A program made the position numbers and the translations under genes. The notes below the pieces were generated by a model. That model made no database searches. It saw nothing but the letters and a program-made list of their open reading frames with translations, and had not been told where the DNA came from. From a bacterium (GTDB lineage: Bacteria; Planctomycetota; UBA1135; UBA2386), in NCBI GenBank assembly GCA_030432695.1, contig JAUILN010000003.1, positions 248,001 through 312,000 of the forward strand: a stretch of DNA of 64,000 bases, given 5' to 3'. Shown here one piece after another: positions 26,417-34,930 of the stretch. How positions within the stretch are numbered: position 1 is the stretch's first letter; the number at the start of each line of letters is the position of its first letter.

Positions 26417-27253
26417 TCAATCCGTCGCCGGCTTCTCCCAGACGTTGCGTACGTACAGCAGCGAGAAGCCCTGCCGCAGCGCATTGGCCATCGACGTCGA
26501 ACCGGGCTGGGTGACCATCGTCGCGAGTTCGGCACCGGCCGCCGCGGCATCGGCGAGGCGATGGTGCAGGAGCGCGGTCTGCGCACCATTGCCGCGGTGC
26601 TCGGGCAGCGTCGCGGCACCGGTCAGCAGCACCACGCCGTCGTGGACGCGCATGCTCGCGGCGGCGGCGCATCGGCCGTCGCGCCGCGCCATGTAGCGGC
26701 TCGCGCCCGGGACCTCGGCGATCTCGCGGATGCACGGCTCGAGCACCTCGCGGGGAAAGCTCTCCTGGCTCGGGACGCCCTGGCCGTCGGGCGTCGCGAA
26801 GCCGCGGTAGACCACGTCGACCCAGGCGTCGAGTTCGTCCAGCGGACTCGAGGTCACTTCGAGTCCGCTCCCGTCGCCGGCCGACGAGCGCGCCGGCAGC
26901 GGTTGACCGAGCACGTTCTCGATCCCCGTCGGCCGGTAGCCGCGCGCCGCGAGACGCGCCGGCAGCGCAGGATCGCCGAGGCTCGACAGCTCGATGCGGA
27001 CCCCCGAAGCGCGCGCCGCGTAGTCCGCCTCGAGCGCGTCGAGCTCCGAATCCTCGAGCGGCGCGAAGCCGAGCGCTGCGACCTTGTTGAACGGCGCATC
27101 CGGCCGCACCCAGCAGGCGATCCCGCCGCCGACCTCGCGGACGAACGCCTCGCCGACCTCTGCGCCGAGTGCCTGGCGCGCCGCCAGGGAGGCCTTCAGC
27201 AGATCGGCTTCACCGCGGTCGATCCGCGCTCCGAGTTCCACGCTGCAGAACAT
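26417..27253 (-). CDS. GNAT-family N-acetyltransferase
   Basis: A 278-residue cytoplasmic protein. The C-terminal half contains the acetyl-CoA binding motif A, ATLPEHRGNGAQTALLHHRL near residues 213-232, with the expected R-x-x-G-x-G/A loop after a beta strand (VVLLTGAA). The N-terminal half is probably a degenerate GNAT fold, as in many two-domain members. The acceptor cannot be told. Its start lies three bases after the stop of the TolC-like gene, so it is translated from the same mRNA; GNAT genes sometimes accompany efflux systems in resistance clusters, but a direct link is only inferred. Confidence 0.83.
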   Translation of the reverse strand: MFCSVELGARIDRGEADLLKASLAARQALGAEVGEAFVREVGGGIACWVRPDAPFNKVAALGFAPLEDSELDALEADYAARASGVRIELSSLGDPALPARLAARGYRPTGIENVLGQPLPARSSAGDGSGLEVTSSPLDELDAWVDVVYRGFATPDGQGVPSQESFPREVLEPCIREIAEVPGASRYMARRDGRCAAAASMRVHDGVVLLTGAATLPEHRGNGAQTALLHHRLADAAAAGAELATMVTQPGSTSMANALRQGFSLLYVRNVWEKPATD

Positions 27254-27256
27254 CGA

Positions 27257-28705
27257 TCAGGACCCTGTGCCGGAGTCGCCGACTTCGGTGTCGTCGGGCT
27301 CCAGGTTGTCGGCCGGATCCCAGCCGCCGCCGAGCGCGCGGTAGAGGTCGACCATGCTCTGCGCGGCGAGACCGCGCGCCTGGGCGACGTCGATCTCGGC
27401 GGCGAACACGGCGCGCTGGGCGTCGAGCACGTCCTGGAAGCCGATCAGGCCGTCGCGGTACAGGCGCGTCGCCAGTCGCAGGGTCTCGCGTGCCGCAGTG
27501 GCGGCCGCCTCCACTGCCTCCACGCTGATCCGCTGCTCGGTGAACGCGGTCATCGCACTCTCCACCTCCTCGATCGCGTTCAGCACCGCACGCTCGTAGA
27601 GCAGCAGCGACTGCTCCAACCGCGAGTCCTCGACGTCGATCTGACTGCGGACCCGGCCGCCGTCGAACAGGTTCCAGCGCATCGACGGGCCGAGCGCGAA
27701 GGTCTGTGAACCGGCGTCGAGCAGGTTGCCACCCAGGCTCTGGAAGCCCAGGCTGCCGTTGATCGAGAAGCTCGGATAGAGGTCGGCGGTGGCGATGCCG
27801 ACCGCCGCGGTCTGCGAAGCGAGGCGGCGCTCCGCAGCGCGGATGTCGGGCCGCTGGCGCAGCAGCTCGGCCGGGACTCCGACGGAGACGCTCCGATCCG
27901 GCACCGGGATCGGTTGCGGTGCCTTCAGCTCGTCGTGCAGACGCTCGGGCGGGATCGCCAGCAGCACGGCGATCGTGTTGATCTCGCGGGCGAGCGCGAT
28001 CCGCAACGGGGGGACCGCGGCCTCCGAGGTTGCCATGACCTGTCTCGCCTGGCTCACGTCGAGCGCCGAGGAGATGCCGCCGGCCTGGCGGGTCTCGGTG
28101 AGTTGCAGGATATCGCGCTGCGAGTCGATGTTGCGCGACGCCGCGCCGAGCCGGGCCTGCAGCGAGCGGACCTCGAGGTAGGCGCGCGCGATCTCGGCGA
28201 ACAGCGAGACCTGCACGTCGCGGCTGTCCTCCTTGGTGGCCTCGTAGGCGGCCTCGGCGGATTCGACGGCCCTTGCGATCTTGCCGAACGCGTCCAGTTC
28301 CCAGCTCGCGCCGACCCCGGCACTCGAGATCGTTCGTGACTGGAAGCCGGTCTGGAACGAGCTGGCCTGGGCGACGTCGAGGCCGGCCGAGACCTGCGGA
28401 GCGCCGCCGGATCGGGCGATGCCCACCCGGGAGCGGGCCTCGTTGACGCGGGCGAGCGCGATCCGCAGGTCGAGGTTCTCCGCCGCCGCACGCTCGATCA
28501 TCGCGGTCAGCAGTTGATCCTCGAAGACCTTCCACCAGTCCTGGAGATCCAGCGGGTCGCCTTGGAAGGCGGGGTCGGCGACCTGGCCGCTGAAGTCGCT
28601 CGGTAGGTCCCGCGTCGATTCGGGGCCTTCGTAGTCCGGTCCGACCTTGCAGCCGGCGGCGAGGAGCAGGGCACCCAGTCCAGTCAGATGCACGATCCGG
28701 AGCAT
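27257..28705 (-). CDS. Outer-membrane efflux lipoprotein, TolC/NodT family
   Basis: The product of 482 residues begins with a lipoprotein signal (LTGLGALLLAAGC, lipidated Cys19), which fixes the start at ATG 28705. It then shows the family opening KVGPDYEGP and WWKVFEDQLLTAMIERA, and two copies of the helical repeat (NLDLRIALARVNEARSRVGI and the second half from about residue 260 with LLRQRPDIRAAERRLASQTA). It should trimerise into the outer-membrane duct of a tripartite RND pump. The membrane-fusion and RND genes are divergent from it across a 124-base gap that holds an inverted repeat. The acetyltransferase gene follows three bases downstream. Confidence 0.94.
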   Translation of the reverse strand: MLRIVHLTGLGALLLAAGCKVGPDYEGPESTRDLPSDFSGQVADPAFQGDPLDLQDWWKVFEDQLLTAMIERAAAENLDLRIALARVNEARSRVGIARSGGAPQVSAGLDVAQASSFQTGFQSRTISSAGVGASWELDAFGKIARAVESAEAAYEATKEDSRDVQVSLFAEIARAYLEVRSLQARLGAASRNIDSQRDILQLTETRQAGGISSALDVSQARQVMATSEAAVPPLRIALAREINTIAVLLAIPPERLHDELKAPQPIPVPDRSVSVGVPAELLRQRPDIRAAERRLASQTAAVGIATADLYPSFSINGSLGFQSLGGNLLDAGSQTFALGPSMRWNLFDGGRVRSQIDVEDSRLEQSLLLYERAVLNAIEEVESAMTAFTEQRISVEAVEAAATAARETLRLATRLYRDGLIGFQDVLDAQRAVFAAEIDVAQARGLAAQSMVDLYRALGGGWDPADNLEPDDTEVGDSGTGS

Positions 28706-28747
28706 GGTCACGAGCGTAGCCCGCGACGCGGGGCAACACGTCTGCAA

Positions 28748-28764
28748 TCGGAGGTGGCCTCCGA
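28748..28764. promoter_or_regulatory. Inverted repeat in the divergent efflux promoter region
   Basis: TCGGAGG-TGG-CCTCCGA is a perfect 7-3-7 inverted repeat in the middle of the 124-base gap between the divergent TolC-like and membrane-fusion genes. The place is typical for the operator of a pump repressor, but no regulator gene is linked. Confidence 0.4.
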
Positions 28765-28829
28765 ATCCGCCGCTGCGGCTCCTGGGATGGTCGGGGGGAC
28801 GCGCTAGAGTCTGCGCGTTGGAGATTCCC

Positions 28830-29942
28830 ATGCGCGACTTCGCCCGACCGATGCTGCTGTTGTCCGTCGCGCTCTCGCTGTGCCTTGCCGCCTGCGGGAG
28901 CAACGAGTTCCAGCCGCCACCGCCGCCGACCGTGACCGTCGCGACCCCCGAGGTCCGCGACGTGGTCAGCTATGCGGAGTTCACTGGAACGACCCGGGCC
29001 ATCGAGGTGGTCGAGGTGCCCGCGCGGATCGAGGGCGTGCTCCAGAAGATCGCCTATGCCGAGGGGGATCGCGTCGAGGCCGGCGAGGTGCTGTTCGAGA
29101 TCGAGCCGGACCGATTCCGTGCCGACCTCGATTCGGCCGCGGCCGAGGTGGCCGCGGCCGAGACCAAGGCGCGGCAGGCGGATCTGACCGCGCAGCGGCT
29201 CGAGAGCGCCTACGAGGACCGTGCGGTGAGCGAGCTGCAGATGTTGGAGGCCCGGGCCCAGGCCGATGCGGCGCTGGCTTCGGTCGACGTCGCGAAGGCG
29301 CGGCGGGCGATCGCCGAGCTGAACCTGTCCTATGCCACGGTGAAGGCCGAGACCGCGGGGCGGGTCGAGCGGAGTGCCTTCGACGTCGGCACCGTGGTCG
29401 GCGGATTCGGCTCCGGCCCGCTGACCCGTATCCACGACGACGACCGGCTGCGGGTCTGGTTCACCGTGCCGGACAAGGTGGCCCTCCGGGTCATCGCCGA
29501 GCGTGGTCCCGGGGCACCGTTGCCGGCGGTCGAGCTGAAGTCGGAGGTCGACACCGACTGGGTCCACACCGCGCAGATCGACTACGTCGACCCGACCGCG
29601 GACGCCGAGACCGGCACCCTGCGAGCCCGTGCGGTGTTCGACAACGCCGAGCACCGGCTGTTCCCCGGGCTGTTCGTGCGGGTCCGGGTCGCGGCGGAGA
29701 CGCTCGGAGGAGCGGCCGTCGTGCCCGAGGAGGCGATCGGCGCCGACCAGATCGGACGCTACGTCCTGGTGGTCGGGGCGGACGACGTCGTGGAGCGTCG
29801 GGCCGTGGAGCTCGGCCCGCGGAGCGGAGCCGACCGTGTGATCACCGCAGGGCTCGGCACCGAGGAGCGGATCGTCGTGAAGGGCCTGTTGCGCGCCCGC
29901 CCCGGAGCGAAGGTGACGCCTCACCAGGGCGCCGATTCCTGA
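28830..29942 (+). CDS. RND efflux periplasmic adaptor (membrane-fusion) lipoprotein
   Basis: A 370-residue HlyD/AcrA-type adaptor. Starting at ATG 28830 gives a lipoprotein signal (LLSVALSLCLAACGS, Cys about residue 23). The first barrel-sandwich half is GTTRAIEVVEVPARIEGVLQ (near residues 50-70), followed by GDRVEAGEVLFEIEP, an alpha hairpin (about 95-150) and the second lipoyl half (LNLSYATVKAETAGRVERSA). The rest forms the beta-barrel and membrane-proximal domains ending near residue 365. It links the inner-membrane RND pump (gene 24 bases downstream) to the TolC-like duct encoded divergently. All three parts of the pump are therefore encoded here. Confidence 0.95.
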   Translation: MRDFARPMLLLSVALSLCLAACGSNEFQPPPPPTVTVATPEVRDVVSYAEFTGTTRAIEVVEVPARIEGVLQKIAYAEGDRVEAGEVLFEIEPDRFRADLDSAAAEVAAAETKARQADLTAQRLESAYEDRAVSELQMLEARAQADAALASVDVAKARRAIAELNLSYATVKAETAGRVERSAFDVGTVVGGFGSGPLTRIHDDDRLRVWFTVPDKVALRVIAERGPGAPLPAVELKSEVDTDWVHTAQIDYVDPTADAETGTLRARAVFDNAEHRLFPGLFVRVRVAAETLGGAAVVPEEAIGADQIGRYVLVVGADDVVERRAVELGPRSGADRVITAGLGTEERIVVKGLLRARPGAKVTPHQGADS

Positions 29943-29966
29943 CGTCATCGAGTCCGAAGCAACCTG

Positions 29967-32900
29967 ATGTCCAGCTTCTTCATCCGGCGGCCGATCTTCG
30001 CGACCGTCATCTCGATCGTCGTGATCGTGCTCGGCCTCGCCGCGGTCGGTGGTCTGCCGGTTGCCGAGTACCCGAACCTCGCGCCGCCGACGATCCAGGT
30101 CACGGCGTTCTATCCGGGCGCCGACGCGCGGGTGGTGGCCGACACGGTCGCGGCGCCGATCGAGCAGGAGGTGAACGGCGTCGAGGGCATGCTCTACATG
30201 TCGAGCACCTCGGCGAGCGACGGCTCCTACACGTTGACGGTCACCTTCGAGACCGGGGTCGACCTCGACATCGCCTCGGTGCAGGTGCAGAACAAGGTCG
30301 CGGCTGCGGAGCCGAGCCTGCCCGAGGACGTGCGGCGGCTGGGCATCAAGACCCAGAAGCAGATGCCCGACTTCGCGCAGATGGTCGGCGTCTACACGAC
30401 CGGGGCCGACCTCAACGACGTGTTCCTGTCGAACTTCGCCTACATCGGCCTGCGCGACGAGCTGAAGCGGATCAACGGTGTCGGTGACGTGCGGGTGTTC
30501 GGCGCGGCCGAGTACGCCATGCGGATCTGGCTCGATCCGTTCAAGCTCGAGGCGCGCGGCGTGACGCCGAGCGACGTGCTGGCGGCGATTCGCGAACAGA
30601 ACGTGCAGGTCGCGGCCGGCAAGGTGGGAGAGCCACCGACGCAGGGTGATGTGGCGTTCCAGTACAACGTCCGCGTGCGTGGCCGACTGGTCGCGGCGGA
30701 AGAGTTCGAGGACATCGTGGTCCGCACCGGCGCCGATGGCGCGGTGCTGCGCGTCAAGGATCTTGGCCGGGTCGAACTCGATGCCGAGAACTACGTCATG
30801 TCGGCGCGCCTCGACGGGCAACCCTGCGCGCTGCTGGCGATCTACCAGCTCCCCGGCGCCAACCTCATCGAGATCTCCGACGCGGTGCGTGCGCGTCTCG
30901 ACGCCCTCAGCGCCACCTTCCCTCCCGGTGTGGTCGTCGACGTGCCCTACGACGCGGCCGCGGTGGTCCGCGCGTCGATCTCCGAGATCGTCATCACGCT
31001 GCTGGTCGCGGCGTTCCTGGTGATCCTGACGGTGCTGGTGTTCCTGCAGGACTTCCGGGCCACGATCATTCCCTCGGTGACAATCCCGGTGTCGCTCATC
31101 GGCACCTTCATCGTGATGGCCGCACTCGGCTTCTCGATGAATACGCTGACGCTGTTCGGTCTGGTGCTGGCGATCGGCATCGTGGTCGACGACGCGATCG
31201 TGGTGGTCGAGAACTGCGTGCGGAACATCGAGGAGGTCGGACTGGCGCCGAGGGACGCCGCGATCAAGGCGATGCAGGAGGTGACCGGCCCGGTCATCGC
31301 GACCACGTTGGTGCTGCTCGCGGTGTTCGTGCCGACGTCGTTCATGCCGGGGCTGACCGGCGTGATGTATCAGCAGTTCGGTCTGACCATCTCGGCGGCG
31401 ACCTTCTTCAGCTCGATCAACGCGCTGACGCTGAGTCCCGCGTTGTGCGGTGTGCTGCTGCGCAAGCGCAGCGGCAAGCTGAACCCGGTGTTCAGGGCCT
31501 GCGAGAAGGTCATCGTCAAGAGCACCGACGGCTACTCGAGCCTCGTCGGCGGCGCGGTGCGCAAACTCGGCGTCACGCTGGTGCTGTTCGTGGTCTCGTG
31601 CGCGGCAGGCGTGTTCGGTTTCCTGAAGGTGCCGACCGGCTTCGTGCCGCTGGAGGACAAGGGCTACCTGATGGTGGCCGCGCAGTTGCCGAATGCGGCG
31701 TCGCGCCAGCGGACCCTGGAGGTCTCCCGGCGCATCGACGAGATCCTCGCCAACACGCCGGGAGTCGCGCACAACATGGCGATCGACGGCTACTCGCTGC
31801 TCGACAGCGCGGTGAACTCGAACGTCGCCAGCAAGATCGTCGTGCTGGATCCGTGGGACGAGCGCCCCGGTCGCGCGCTGCACGTGCTGCGGATCGTGCA
31901 GCGGCTGCGGCAGCAGTTCGCGGCGATCGAGGAGGCCAACGTGGTCGCGTTCCCGGTCCCGTCGATTCCGGGTGTCGGCCTGGTCAGCGGCTTCGACATG
32001 CAGGTGCAGGACCGAGGTGGCATCGGCATCGATGCGTTGCAGGCCGGCGCGCAGGGGTTGGTCCAGACCGCGTCGACGCAATCGAAGCTGACCGGGCTCT
32101 ACACCAGCTTCCGGGCCGACGTGCCGCAGCTCTTCGTCGACGTGAACCGCGACAAGGTCAAGCAGCTCGGCATCCCGCTGAGCAGCGTGTTCGAGGCGCT
32201 GCAGACCAACCTCGGCAGCGCCTACGTGAACGACTTCACCAAGTTCAACCGGACCTACCAGGTGCGGGTGCAGGCTGACGCGGAGTTCCGGGCGACGCCC
32301 GAGGACATCCGCAACCTGCGGTTGCGTGATCCACAGGGTCGGGTGGTGCCGATCGGCAGCCTGGTGGATGTGCGCGAGGACTACGGTCCGTCGACCATCA
32401 ATCGCTACAACCTGTTCCCGGCGGCTTCGGTGAAGGGTCAGGCGGCGCCGGGGTCGAGTTCCGGTGAGGCGCTCGAGCTGATGGAGCAGGTCGCGTCGCA
32501 GAGCCTGCCGACCTCGATGGGCTTCGAGTGGACCGGCCTGTCGTTCCAGGAGAAGTCGTCGGGAGGTGCGGGGGTGGTGTTCCTGCTCGCGGTCCTGCTG
32601 GTGTACCTGATCCTGGCGGCGCAGTACGAGTCGTGGAGTCTGCCGTTCACCGTGATCCTCGCGGTGCCGCTGGGCCTGGTGGGTGCCGCGCTCGGCCTGA
32701 TCGTCCGCGGCTTCGACAACAACACCTACACCCAGATCGGGCTCGTTCTGTTGATCGGGTTGGTGTGCAAGAACGCCATCCTCATCGTCGAGTTCGCCCG
32801 CGAGAAGCGCGGCGAGGGGCTGTCGCCGATGGACGCGGCGATCGAGGCGGCGCGGCTGCGCTTCCGCCCGATTCTGATGACCGCCTTCTCGTTCATCCTC

Positions 32901-33086
32901 GGCACCTTCCCGCTGGTCATCGCCACCGGCGCCGGCGCCGGCTCGCGGACCGCGCTCGGCACCGCGGTCTTCGCCGGCCTGACCCTCGCGACGATCCTCG
33001 GCGTGTTCTTCACCCCCGCGCTGTACCGCGCGGTCCAGACCGTCTCCGAGAAGTTCGGCGGCAAGGCGTCGGGCGCCGATTCGTGA
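29967..33086 (+). CDS. RND efflux transporter, HAE1/AcrB family
   Basis: A 1039-residue inner-membrane pump, the normal length of the hydrophobe/amphiphile RND family. It begins FFIRRPIFATVISIVVIVLG, the first transmembrane helix. The proton-relay pair is present as GIVVDDAIVVVEN with Asp408 and Asp409, and the matching Lys935 in GLVCKNAILIVEFA. Both large periplasmic loops are intact. It should export hydrophobic or amphipathic compounds with proton antiport. It is encoded 24 bases after the adaptor gene. The final A of its stop codon is the first base of the hairpin at 33086-33124. Confidence 0.97.
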   Translation: MSSFFIRRPIFATVISIVVIVLGLAAVGGLPVAEYPNLAPPTIQVTAFYPGADARVVADTVAAPIEQEVNGVEGMLYMSSTSASDGSYTLTVTFETGVDLDIASVQVQNKVAAAEPSLPEDVRRLGIKTQKQMPDFAQMVGVYTTGADLNDVFLSNFAYIGLRDELKRINGVGDVRVFGAAEYAMRIWLDPFKLEARGVTPSDVLAAIREQNVQVAAGKVGEPPTQGDVAFQYNVRVRGRLVAAEEFEDIVVRTGADGAVLRVKDLGRVELDAENYVMSARLDGQPCALLAIYQLPGANLIEISDAVRARLDALSATFPPGVVVDVPYDAAAVVRASISEIVITLLVAAFLVILTVLVFLQDFRATIIPSVTIPVSLIGTFIVMAALGFSMNTLTLFGLVLAIGIVVDDAIVVVENCVRNIEEVGLAPRDAAIKAMQEVTGPVIATTLVLLAVFVPTSFMPGLTGVMYQQFGLTISAATFFSSINALTLSPALCGVLLRKRSGKLNPVFRACEKVIVKSTDGYSSLVGGAVRKLGVTLVLFVVSCAAGVFGFLKVPTGFVPLEDKGYLMVAAQLPNAASRQRTLEVSRRIDEILANTPGVAHNMAIDGYSLLDSAVNSNVASKIVVLDPWDERPGRALHVLRIVQRLRQQFAAIEEANVVAFPVPSIPGVGLVSGFDMQVQDRGGIGIDALQAGAQGLVQTASTQSKLTGLYTSFRADVPQLFVDVNRDKVKQLGIPLSSVFEALQTNLGSAYVNDFTKFNRTYQVRVQADAEFRATPEDIRNLRLRDPQGRVVPIGSLVDVREDYGPSTINRYNLFPAASVKGQAAPGSSSGEALELMEQVASQSLPTSMGFEWTGLSFQEKSSGGAGVVFLLAVLLVYLILAAQYESWSLPFTVILAVPLGLVGAALGLIVRGFDNNTYTQIGLVLLIGLVCKNAILIVEFAREKRGEGLSPMDAAIEAARLRFRPILMTAFSFILGTFPLVIATGAGAGSRTALGTAVFAGLTLATILGVFFTPALYRAVQTVSEKFGGKASGADS

Positions 33087-33124
33087 GTTTTTCCAACCGG
33101 TGCCTGGCACCAGTTGGAAAAACT
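33086..33124 (-). repeat. Hairpin element with GGTGCCAGGCACC core, copy 1
   Basis: Perfect 12-base arms AGTTTTTCCAAC and GTTGGAAAAACT enclose a 15-base centre made of the palindrome GGTGC-CTG-GCACC flanked by one mismatched pair (C/A on the plus strand, T/G on the minus strand). The element starts on the last base of the RND stop codon and ends six bases before the next start codon. The same 13-base core, with quite different arms, occurs at 41990-42032. It could also act as a terminator or attenuator for the pump operon, since the arm contains a T5/A5 run. Confidence 0.75.
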
Positions 33125-33130
33125 AGGCGG

Positions 33131-33694
33131 ATGCGCAGCGCTGCCCTCCTGCTCCCGATCCTCTTGCTCGCCGGCTGCCACTGCCCTCACGCGCATCGAT
33201 CCGCGAAGGCCAGTGGACACACCGGCGACGTCACCAGCATCCTGGCCGACAGGCTGCCGCGCCTGGGCCACCGCAACTGGGTGGTCATCGCCGACTCGGC
33301 CTACCCCGCGCAGTCCAACCCGTCGATCGAGACGATCTACGTCGGCGGGGAGCATGTCGCCGCGGTGCGCGCCGCCCTCGCCGCGGTCGCCGCCGCCAAG
33401 CACGTGCGGCCGATGGTGCGCATGGACCTCGAATACGCCGACGTCCCCGAGTCCGACGCGCCCGGCATCGACGCGCTGCGCGGCGAGCTCGACGCCGCCC
33501 TCGCCGACTCCGCGATCGACTTCGTGAAGCACGAGGACCTGATCGCCGAACTCGACCGCGCCGCCGGCCTGTTCGACGTGCTGATCCTCAAGACCGACTG
33601 CGTGCTGCCCTACACCTCGGTGTTCCTGCAGCTCGACTGCGGCTACTGGAGCGGGCCGGCCGAGATGCGGCTGCGCGAGGCGCTCAACCGCTGA
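33131..33694 (+). CDS. Lipoprotein with an RbsD/FucU-like fold pattern
   Basis: A 187-residue product from ATG 33131 with a lipoprotein signal (LLLPILLLAGC, Cys about residue 16). The mature part contains LGHRNWVVIADSAYPAQ near residue 45 and VLKTDCVLPYTSVFLQLDCG (shown from its second half, near residue 165), which resemble the two signature regions of the sugar mutarotases RbsD/FucU (GHGDEIVIADANFPA and VRTGE..PYANVIL). Those enzymes are cytoplasmic, so a lipid-anchored relative outside the inner membrane would be unusual. The likeness is by eye and the catalytic His needs checking. It follows the hairpin 44 bases after the RND gene and overlaps the convergent GT87-type gene by 11 bases. 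Confidence 0.65.
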   Translation: MRSAALLLPILLLAGCHCPHAHRSAKASGHTGDVTSILADRLPRLGHRNWVVIADSAYPAQSNPSIETIYVGGEHVAAVRAALAAVAAAKHVRPMVRMDLEYADVPESDAPGIDALRGELDAALADSAIDFVKHEDLIAELDRAAGLFDVLILKTDCVLPYTSVFLQLDCGYWSGPAEMRLREALNR

Positions 33695-34835
33695 CGATCG
33701 GATCGGGCTCGGCAGCACGCGGCCGCGCCCACCAGGCCAACGCCAGCGCCAGCGCGACGAAGCCGAAGTAGAACGGTGCCTCGGGGAACGGCTTCGACAG
33801 CAACGCGCAGGCGGTCAGTGCGACGAGCAGGCCGGCACCTATGCGCCGACCCGGCAGCGCCGGCAAGGAGAACACCGCCAGCGCCACCGCCGGGAGCGCG
33901 GTCGCGAGGTGGTGCTTCTCGGACATCGGTGCCACCAGTCGCTCACCGACCATGCAGAGCCCCAGAGCAGTGGCTGGTGCGAGGTCGCGGAGGCCCTGCG
34001 CTGCCTCCTGCGTGGCTCTGCGCAGCCACCAGGTCGCGGCGACGAGTCCGCCCGCCACCAGCGCGGCGCAGGCATTGCGCACCAGCTTGCTGGTCTGCCA
34101 GTCGTCCACCAGCCAGCCGGCCAACCCGTGCAGTGAGAAGAACTCGCGGGTCACCTGGTCGACGCCGAGCGTGTAGGACCGCACCGCGCCGCCGCGGCCG
34201 ACCACGATGTCTTCGAAGAACGCGCGCGTGAAGTCGATCGCGGTGTCGATACCGAGCGTCAGCGCCGGTGCGCTCCACAGCACGGCTCCCCACACTGCAG
34301 TCCAGGCGAGTGCCTTCCACGCGCCGCGCGCGACCAGCAGCAGCAACAGGATCCCCGGCGTGAGCTTGGTGGTGATCGCCAGCGCCAGCCAGAACCCGGC
34401 CCGCCCCGAACGCCCGCGACGCAGCGCCTCGGCGAACAGCACGCACGCTCCGACCAGCAGCAGGTTCACCTGGCCGTTGGTCAGGTTGCTGTGGACGATC
34501 CGGAAGAAAGGGATCGCGAGTGCCAGTGCAAGCCACGGGGTTGTCCGGGCCGGCACGTCCCGGCCGGCGTCGCGAACCCGCTGTTGGCACCAGCGCACCG
34601 CGTAGCACATCGCGGCCAGGGAGCCGAGGGTCCACAGCAGGACCGCCACGCCATAGGGCAAGGCGGCGAGCGGCTGCATCAGCCACGCGAAGGCGGGCGG
34701 ATACAGATACGGGAACGTCGCGGCCGCATCGTAGGGAACCTGGCCTTGCGACACGTCGCGCGCCGCGTCGAGGTAGCAGGTGAGGTCGTAGCCCTCGGCC
34801 CGGTGCGCCCGTCGCCACGACTGCACCACCAGCAC
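33684..34835 (-). CDS. GT87-type (DUF2029) polytopic membrane glycosyltransferase
   Basis: At least 383 residues with about ten hydrophobic segments. The N-terminal loop EGYDLTCYLDAARDVSQGQV carries the acidic residue expected after the first helix in GT-C/DUF2029 enzymes, and TFPYLYPPAFAW and NLTNGQVNLLLVGACVL are typical for that family of polyprenyl-phosphate-sugar users. It probably adds mannose or arabinose-like units on the periplasmic face. The first ATG/GTG/TTG-type start is GTG 34835, but that cuts the first membrane helix: the frame stays open upstream and encodes SLLGSAVATVLVV. A CTG at 34934, overlapping the stop of the FG-GAP gene as CTGA, would give a complete 416-residue protein with a cytoplasmic tail. 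Confidence 0.85.
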   Translation of the reverse strand: MLVVQSWRRAHRAEGYDLTCYLDAARDVSQGQVPYDAAATFPYLYPPAFAWLMQPLAALPYGVAVLLWTLGSLAAMCYAVRWCQQRVRDAGRDVPARTTPWLALALAIPFFRIVHSNLTNGQVNLLLVGACVLFAEALRRGRSGRAGFWLALAITTKLTPGILLLLLVARGAWKALAWTAVWGAVLWSAPALTLGIDTAIDFTRAFFEDIVVGRGGAVRSYTLGVDQVTREFFSLHGLAGWLVDDWQTSKLVRNACAALVAGGLVAATWWLRRATQEAAQGLRDLAPATALGLCMVGERLVAPMSEKHHLATALPAVALAVFSLPALPGRRIGAGLLVALTACALLSKPFPEAPFYFGFVALALALAWWARPRAAEPDPIVSG

Positions 34836-34930
34836 CGTCGCGACCGCCGAGCCGAGCAGGCTCAGGACGGTCGCCGGTCTCCGCCACCACGGCTGCGAGG
34901 CCGGGCCTTCCGGCGGCGTCTCCGCGGGCT

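Noticed and set aside
25127..27709. An 860-codon plus-strand frame opposite the sulfatase and acetyltransferase genes
   Set aside because: It spans two genes and their gap on the opposite strand, which marks it as a compositional artefact.
27210..33110. A 1966-codon open frame on the minus strand antisense to the RND genes
   Set aside because: It is a by-product of very high GC at codon position 3 of the genes on the other strand; the translation is low-complexity Arg/His/Asp-rich with no domain, while the opposite frames encode complete pump proteins.
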